Shown one piece after another: positions 57,000-64,000 of a stretch of 64,000 nt of DNA. Source of the stretch: Omphiscola glabra (lineage: Eukaryota; Mollusca; Gastropoda; Lymnaeidae). The stretch covers positions 10,304,435-10,368,434 of the forward strand of contig OZ024802.1 of assembly GCA_964017045.1 (NCBI GenBank), read 5' to 3'. Position 1 is the first letter of the stretch, and each line of letters starts with the position of its first letter. Below the pieces are notes generated by a model. The model had not been told where the DNA came from. It did not search any database and was given only the letters and a program-made list of their open reading frames with translations. The translations under genes and the position numbers were made by a program.

Positions 57000-58050
57000 T
57001 TCGTGTTCCTCAACCTGTTTCGCCCCATCTATACTAAAACTATGACTGAAAAGGTTAGGTCTAAGTTTATATTTCCAATCTGTCCTAAGATTGCCTTCTT
57101 CATATCTTGATGGTGAACTTAGAAAGCTCTGTTTCTACCTTCTTCGACTTCATTCTTCAAAAATTCACCTGGTAACCCTGACACTGACAGACTCAGCCTG
57201 TTCCTTTCCTACTGCCTACTGAGCATTTTTCTGCTTTCCTGGAGTGTGTTTTCCAACCATCATATTCGTCATAGCTATAGTTGGTTTGTCTTTGTAGTTT
57301 GTAGCCTATATCAATGATGCCAACCTAGGCTTGAATACTTTTAACTCCCTTAGTCTAAATATTTCTCCCAACAAACGAGCAATACATTTTTTTCTTGATG
57401 TCTGCTCTCTTTACACTTCCATTGCCATTACCTTAAAGTATAATAACTTTATACTTATATTTTTCTTCTAGCATCATCACTACCCTATTTCTATCTATAC
57501 CTACTAACCATTTTCTTCGACCGGCTGAGCATGTTATGTTCTCACCCTCAGTTCATTTTAGTCTGCCAGTTTTTCTATCAGATTATGTCAGTAGATATGA
57601 AAATGAATCCAAAAATGGGACTCTGCTATGCCTGCCTCTTCATAGGACATCTTGACCTTAAAAACTTGGTACCATAGAATAAGCTATAAATGACGCCTAC
57701 CTGAATTTTTTTAACACTACATGGATGATGGCATTGGCGCAAACATCATCGAAAGGAGTGAACTTGACATTTTTATTTACTTATTAGTAATATTAGTATT
57801 AGGTTTCTTCGACCCCTGCATCAAGTTCAAATCCTGTATCTTAAAGAGTTCCATAAAACTTCTTGGATATAACTTGCATGTTACAGGAAGATGGCCTCAC
57901 TTAACTTATCATGCTTATAATTTCATTGCTAAACAAGTTTTTTTGTTGGCTGACCTGGGAACACATATTTTCTTTCACTTGCTAAATCTTTTGTTTATGT
58001 CTACTTTTTACTACAATTCGCAGTGTACGTCGCTTTTCTCTTAATTTGCC
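57000..58050 (+). mobile_element. Possible degenerate non-LTR reverse transcriptase fragment
   Basis: The open frame at 57,721-58,044 contains SIKLLGYNLHVTGRWPHLTY followed by an A-rich helical stretch, resembling the SIKLLGV...W..H segment near the end of non-LTR reverse transcriptases. Upstream sequence to about 57,000 has a more balanced composition and many broken short frames, in line with an old copy. Weak. Confidence 0.3.
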
Positions 58051-59196
58051 CGTCCAATATTAATTCCCTTCCAAACTCATTGACTATCATCCTCTTGCAG
58101 TTCTCTGGGATACAGTATAAAATTAATACCTGTACTCAATGCCATCGACATGTGTACTTAAATGTAATGATTTAGTATTATTTACTAGTATGTACACTAC
58201 CAGTGTAGTACCAGTAGCTTCTAGGCGGCTATTGGTAGTTTACCATAAAAGAACTACCAATTGGTGATAGATTGATGTAGTGCAGTATTGTCTAAGTATT
58301 GGTAGTCATTATTTTTTTTAATTACATCACTGAAATCACTCCTATGTCTATGTTACCAAAAAAATGTGTGTGGGGGTGCCAACAAAATTTATTTTTTGCA
58401 TCTTATCTCATAAATTCTCTCTAATCGGATTTTTGGACATAATAAATAAATACACTTATATTTCTTTCTTTGTATATATTTTATTTTATGCATTGCTTCT
58501 TATGTTTTCATCGGATTCTGTGTAGTTTCAAACATTGATTCTGCATAGCATTAAAATAATAAATAGTAAAAAATAGTGATTCCTAGGCTTAGGTCCTAGG
58601 TGTTAGAAATTATTTTATTGTACATAAGAATATTAATGCCTTTATAAGTTAACGAGGGCTCAATTGTGTAAATAATACGCAGTAGGCCTATCTCCCAACA
58701 CAGAATATGAAAAGGTGGGGGAGGGGGGTGTCACGTGACCATGTTCCAAAACATAGATTGGCCTAAGCTGTCATCTCTAATCATTAACTTTATTATAAAT
58801 TTTTACTGCACATAATGCCTTGGCAAAAAAGAAGCTGTATCAATAGTATCGTTTTTTCAGACTATGATCCCCTTCCACAGAGTGACAGTATCGTACATCT
58901 ATCTATATTAGGTCAATATAATATATAGCGATTAAGCCAAATCTGAGCACGAGGAAGGCTACGCTACCGCAGACAGTGTTAAAACAATACTGTAGATTTT
59001 ATAATTAGTGCCGAGGTGCTGTCACTAGTACTAGCGAGCTAGTATTACTATTAAATTAGTAATAAACGAAAGGGGCAATACTTGGCCAGCGCACAGAGCT
59101 ATAATATAATATAGTCTATGGGCCAGCATCATTGAAAGCTCAGATTTTGGTTTGATTTCATTGGCTGGACTACCAATAGCTCTCTAGAAGCTATTG
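58051..59196. other. Intergenic sequence with ctattggtag palindromic words
   Basis: Inverted words such as ggctattggtagtttacc and ctaccaatagctctctagaa occur at 58,227, 59,168 and, past the MITE, 59,384-59,430. They look like parts of a short dispersed palindromic repeat. No gene. Confidence 0.4.
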
Positions 59197-59364
59197 CAGA
59201 CCTGTTTACCCTTTTACTCTTAAAATCGTACGATATCATCAAAAAATCGTACAATACATTATCTTAATAGTAAAAATATAAACATTCAGTATATATAATT
59301 TATATAATGTATGCATCTGAAAATCATACATTGTACGCCAAAACCGTAAGAGTAAACAGGTCTG
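59197..59364. mobile_element. 168-bp MITE with CAGACCTG ends and 6-bp target duplication
   Basis: The left end cagacctgtttacccttt and the right end, reverse complemented, cagacctgtttactctta are inverted repeats with few mismatches. Flanks are identical: ctattg at 59,191-59,196 and 59,365-59,370. It is inserted into a palindromic ctattggtag repeat. It shares its first eight bases and duplication length with the 1.1-kb element at 33,682-34,804. Confidence 0.88.
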
Positions 59365-59501
59365 CTATTGGTAGTTAACTACAAATTCAAATAGCTCCCT
59401 AGAAGCTATTGGTAGTAGACTACCAATAGACACTTTCTATATTATATGTAAATGTCAATTTTTTTTCTCTTCCAGATTGTTAAGACTAAACAGCATTGGC
59501 C

Positions 59502-62500
59502 ATGTCCATTCATCCTAATCACACAATTTACATAAATAATTTAAATGAAAAGATTAAAAAAGATGGTGAGCTTTTTTTATTTATATATAATTTAAAGGTT
59601 AGTGCTAAAAGTACTTAAGTTGTCTTAAGTCGCAAAATTCACATTTTGAGATAATCAAGTTCAAAAATTATTTTTGTCTATAAAATGTGATCTTTTTCAT
59701 AATTTGTGCTGTTTAATTAAGGGACTTAGGCACTTGTTAATGTGTTAAAATTAATGCAGTGCACTTGGCTAAACCCGTTAAGAAAAGGTCACAGTTTAGA
59801 TTGATTTTGACAAAAATGTAACTTACGTACTTTTAGCACTAGGGTCTTCATTTGCTTTCAACAGTAATTAGGTTATTTATATTTTTTTTTATTTTTGAAA
59901 ACTATGGTCCTTCTAAATTCTACAAAGACATTTTATTTTAGGATATACTTAGCAATAGAAATTCAAAGGACAGATATCACACATTTTTTGTCTGTTTCTG
60001 TTTTTAAATTTAAACGACATGCAAAGTAAGCAAAGTGTCGGGTGAAATTAGACGCTTAGGCCTTGCCAGTGTTATAGAGCAGTGGTTTTCAACCAGAATG
60101 TTGCAAAATAATTCTTAACTTTGTGCGAGCTACATTTCAGTTCAGTAGGGCTTTAACAAAATAATTAATAACTTTGTGCGAGCTACATTTCAGTTCAGTA
60201 GGGCTTTAACCAAAATAAAATCATTTGAATTTAACATTGGCCAGATTTCTAAACTTGTGTACCTGGTATGGGTATAAATATCACCCCAGTCTTAAATTTA
60301 TAGTTTTTGAAGGATGGTACACAGAAAGATACAATGATATGTAAAATGTAACATATGCCATGGTATTTGATGTCTGAAATTGACAGTTTGTCTTCATAAT
60401 ACCAGTTTATGGCTTCCTTTTTTCACCTCTGCTACTGGGTCAAGAGTCTTATCTTGTACTAATTGTAGATATAAGTGGAAATTTCTTGCTGGCTTCTATT
60501 TAAACAAAGAAACCATTTCGGCCCTCATCAATCGTTAACTTCCTCGTTGACAGCAAAGCGTTGCCAAATGAAAAATCATTCCTGTCAATAGTTGGTGCTG
60601 ATGCCGGCCACCTTCAAATCTCAGATGCACATATCATTTCTGCAAAAATGTGGCTCCATCCAGTGCATCATGCCCCGTATGCTAGTTTGACAAAGTCTTA
60701 GTGACTGCGACCTGGGTCCATTCTCTTCAAAGTGGGCTGAGCAAACAAATGCATCTCTTGCTGAGAGAAGTTGGCATGCTGCATGTTTGCACACTCAATT
60801 GTACTTTAGTACTGTACAGGTACAAGTATGACACTTTGTCATGTCACTGAAGGAGTTGATGCTATTAAACAAGTACCATAGCTGGTGAGCTTTTGTTTAT
60901 AACTCATGTAGGTGGTTACACCTCTTTATCTTAAAAGATTGAGAAACAATGCCTTAAGGTTGTCATAAATTTCAGCCCAACCCTTAAGGTTGGAGTTGTT
61001 CAAACTTGTCATAAATTCTGATATGGCTGTGCACTTTGTAATCAATGAAGTGTGAGCAGGAAATGGTAAATATAAGGTTTATGAAGTTGTACACACCCAA
61101 ATAAGCAGTTCACATATTAGAATAGGGAATTAGTAACACAAAGTAAGGTTAAACCTGAAAAACGGAACGCAACAAAACAACGAAATTGTCGGCAGGAAGC
61201 CTTCGTCAGCGAACAAACATAAAAAAAATAGCACTTAGCTGAGAAGTAGTATCCAAGAGGTTAGCTAATATTAGAACCTTTGTCAGTTGTTGTCAAACCT
61301 GTGTGTTCACCACCCTGTTGCAGTCTTTGAAAAAATGTTGGAAGGTACATGAAGAGGTGTTTGGACAAGAGGGTTTTGGAAAACGCTGCATGGTTGAAAC
61401 ACATCGTAATATGCATGTTCCATGATAAGAGTGCACATTTGCTGGGGATGTGAAATTATCAGCAGAAAAGTCAGCCCCAGCTGATCCAGTAAGCTGCCTT
61501 CATCAGATTTTTTAAGGGGGCAATCGCTGTTTGCGAAATATATTTATTTAATACATATGCGGGGTTAAATTATTTTGCTTAGGTTGCCTTGGTTGGAAAA
61601 AGGTTGAATACCACTGCTAAGGTGCATATGCCTAAACTCTAAAGTAACTATAATAATTTTATTTAAATTATTTTTTTTACAAAAGACTTGTGGCATTGCA
61701 TATACAATAATTTGAAATATTTTTTCTCCTAGAACTCAAGAAATCTCTGTATGCAATATTTTCCCAGTTTGGACAAATATTGGATATCGTAGCACTAAAA
61801 ACCTTGAAGATGAGGGGTCAAGCTTTTGTGATATTTAAAGAAATTAACAGTGCAGCAAATGCATTGCGGTCTATGCAAGGTTTTCCATTCTATGACAAAC
61901 CAATGGTGAGCTTAATATCTTTCTGTTTGATATACATTTTAGTCTTCAATTTCTAGCTTAAGTTAATTAGGACACCTAGACGTTTACATTTCTTTATAAA
62001 TGCTACAATGGTCTTAATATGACTGAGGTATAGTTTATCAATGGTCCATTGGTTGCATTTGTTAATTTTTAAAACTCATTTTGCATTAGTGAAAAGTAAA
62101 TAAGTTAAGTTTTATTGGTATTATTTATTGAACAGATGTTGTAAGTTAAATTTTTAGCTTATAAATATTAACTTTAATAAATTAAAATGTTTTAAATACT
62201 GAAACATAGAGATCTGTGTCTTTGAAAACCTCAGAGTCATAATTACTTTTTTATAACATTTATTTATAATTTATGTAGGTGTATATATAAAATTGTCCCA
62301 GTATGTATATTTATTATATATATTATTAGTGTTTAGTTAGCAGTTTAGATGGAAAGCCTATGTTTTGCAAAATAACACTCAATATATCACTCTTCACAAT
62401 GATGACCCGATTCATACAATTCAAATTCTTTTACAGAGAATTCAATTTGCCAAAAAAGACTCAGAAGTAATCGCCAAATTAAAAGGAACTTATGTTGAAC

Positions 62501-63268
62501 AGCCTAAAAGGACAAGAGAAAAACATGATGAAGAGGGGGGGAAGCGCAAGAAGAAGTCCAGGCAATACATTTTTTTAAAGTTATTCTTTTTTCTTTTCAA
62601 ATTCCTCATACTTATTCTTTTTAAACTCCTGAACTGTAAATATTTTTACAACCATTATATTACTCTTTTCTCAGGTCTCAGGCAGTTTCTGATTCTGGTC
62701 AAGGTCCTCAGGCCCCACAAGGCCCACCACCTCAAATAACACCGAGACGTAAGTACACTTAAAGTACATATACTTAAAAATCAATCAAACTTTTAGCACT
62801 GAATTATAGGACTTTGGTACTTTTGTCCATAAAATTTGCATTCTTATTTTTGGCTTGATCAAAAAGAGGACTGTTGAATGTGTTCAAATTGATGCATTAA
62901 CATATGGCTAAACTGGATAAGAAAGGGTTACCATTTAGTTTAATTTGACAAAAATGTGAATTAAATATTTTTAGCACTGGGTGTTTAAGTAACAGTGCTT
63001 ATAACTCGATCAATGCAAAACAGTTGGATGACTTTAAAATTTTTTAAATATTTTTAACTTCCAATTAATGGATTTAATGTATTATAATTTTATTAATTTC
63101 AGCACCACCACAACTGAACCCTGCAGCACCTAATGCACCTTCGACATTGCCACAAACTGCACCTCCAGCTATTAGTGCTATCCCAGAGCAGCCACCAAAT
63201 CAAATCTTGTTTATCACTAATTTACCAGAAGAGACCACTGAAATGATGCTGTGCATGCTTTTTAACCA
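59502..63268 (+). CDS. snf: U1A/U2B''-type snRNP protein (SNF/SNRPA family), 5' five coding exons; gene runs off the window
   Basis: Spliceosomal RNA-binding protein that binds stem-loops of U1 and/or U2 snRNA in the nucleus. Coding exons visible: 59502-59565, 61733-61905, 62437-62561, 62675-62748, 63103-63268, with matching phases (200 codons plus 2 nt). The first coding exon begins at a 3' splice site (ctcttccag, exon from 59,476), so a non-coding exon lies upstream. RRM1 (about residues 7-80) starts HTIYINNL (RNP2) and has RGQAFVIF (RNP1, residues 49-56), then [20 protein letters not shown] lysine-rich segment and a proline/glutamine linker follow, then the beginning of RRM2, [17 protein letters not shown], ending CMLFNQ. 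The rest of RRM2 is beyond the right edge. Animals with a single such gene use it for both U1A and U2B'' roles; whether this species has one cannot be seen. Intron 3 has a GC donor. Confidence 0.93.
60080..61616. mobile_element. hAT-like element, about 1.5 kb, in snRNP gene intron 1
   Basis: The left end cagtggttttcaacc and the right end, reverse complemented, cagtggtattcaacc differ at one of 15 positions, the usual hAT form. The flanking 8 bp (ttatagag / ctaaggtg) match poorly, so the duplication has decayed or the boundary is off. Inside, a 53-bp stretch is duplicated in tandem at about 60,104-60,210. No intact transposase frame. Confidence 0.65.
62562..62674 (+). other. GC-AG intron 3 of the snRNP gene (113 bp)
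   Basis: The exon ends aagtccag, followed by gcaatac instead of gt; the intron ends tcttttctcag. The reading frame joins correctly (S-R-S-Q-A-V) only with this GC donor. Reading through instead gives a hydrophobic stretch ([10 protein letters not shown]) that does not belong to the family. Confidence 0.75.
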
Positions 63269-64000
63269 GTGAGTTTATGTTTAATTTGTATCTATAGTAT
63301 AATTAGTTTTAACATAGTTTCCACACAGACTGGAAAATGAAAAATATTTTAACATTCTTTAAATAATTTTGCTGGTCGTGAAAACAGGGAAAATTTTCAT
63401 TCTATTAATATTAAGAAAATTGTCTGGCTACTCTGGAATGTTTAAAATTTCAAGGAACAAAAATTAAATAAATTGGGATTCCATGAAAATTGACGTTAAT
63501 GACAAATGTAGCCCTTCCAATGTCAAGGATTTTGCCACACTACTAGTGGTTTCCCATTAACGGCGCAAGCACTTTCAGTACAGGTTTTGGAAATGAAATT
63601 TTGTACCGAACGGCTTTACAGAGGAAAAAAATGTTTAATAAACTTCGTTCATCTGTCCAGTTAGCTTTATCCTTCCTTAATTGTCCACTTCTGCAACTTC
63701 TTAGTCAAGCTCTCTACTTGTGTGTCCAAATAACTAAACCCTGATTTGAAATATTTTAAAGACACTAAAGTTTATTCTCTCAAATTATCCATTTTCATCG
63801 CAGAAGAAAATTTTGACTCCGTATATGAAAAGATGCTTTCCGCATGGAGTTGATATATGTATGTTCTAAAATGCCCCCAAGAACAAATATGCAAAAATAT
63901 GACAAAGTTTCCCTTGTATTTAAAAAGTGAAAAAAAAATTTGCACTTAAAAAGTGAACAACTTTTCAAGTCTAAGTATATTGATAAATTGCAATTGCTAG
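63269..64000 (+). other. snRNP gene intron 5, open at the window edge
   Basis: Follows a consensus donor (cca|gtgagttta). The next family block expected (rest of RRM2) is not found before base 64,000. Confidence 0.6.

Overview
This is an animal nuclear genome window: AT-rich, with widely spaced multi-intron genes, long introns, many minisatellites and remnants of several transposon classes. The three recognisable genes are housekeeping genes and all are spliced. The proteins, the repeat style and the transposon types (Ty3-like LTR element, CR1/L2-like and other LINE tails, hAT-like MITEs) fit a lophotrochozoan, most likely a mollusc such as a gastropod. I cannot name a species from sequence alone.

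Layout. 1-20.9 kb holds no gene I can assemble. It is filled with tandem arrays (units of 22-80 bp, up to about 1.2 kb per array), a hAT-like element, a LINE fragment, a palindromic fold-back element and a small hAT MITE. 20,957-30,607 (+) is a complete UDP-N-acetylhexosamine pyrophosphorylase gene (UAP1/AGX type): 11 coding exons, 518 codons, preceded by a spliced 5' leader. 30.6-39 kb is non-coding and includes a 1.1 kb DNA transposon with 6-bp target duplications. 39,085-49,810 (-) is a VPS26 retromer gene with 8 coding exon positions visible. Its Met-only first coding exon was not located, and a CpG-rich promoter candidate lies near 53.7-53.9 kb. One VPS26 intron contains a broken Ty3-like element in the opposite orientation; another contains a LINE tail. 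59,476-63,268 (+) is the 5' part of a U1A/U2B''-type spliceosomal protein gene (Drosophila snf-like); its second RRM continues past the right edge of the window. UAP1 and VPS26 are tail-to-tail, VPS26 and the snRNP gene head-to-head. I see no sign that the genes act in one pathway: UAP1 makes UDP-GlcNAc/GalNAc in the cytosol, VPS26 sorts endosomal cargo, and the snRNP protein splices pre-mRNA.

Most interesting points. (1) VPS26 carries two homologous 107-nt versions of the same exon, each with its own splice sites. They encode the same 20-residue stretch through mostly different codons and then diverge. Using both would shift the frame, so they look like mutually exclusive exons. (2) Two exon/intron junctions of UAP1 are embedded in minisatellites, so the 3' splice site of exon 4 is present five times and the 5' splice site of exon 6 about thirty times in tandem. 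Further arrays in the window also carry splice-site-like sequence in every unit, suggesting minisatellites seeded on splice junctions. (3) Two DNA elements of different size share the terminus CAGACCTG and have perfect 6-bp target duplications. (4) Minisatellites are crowded into the left 29 kb and almost absent from the right 35 kb.
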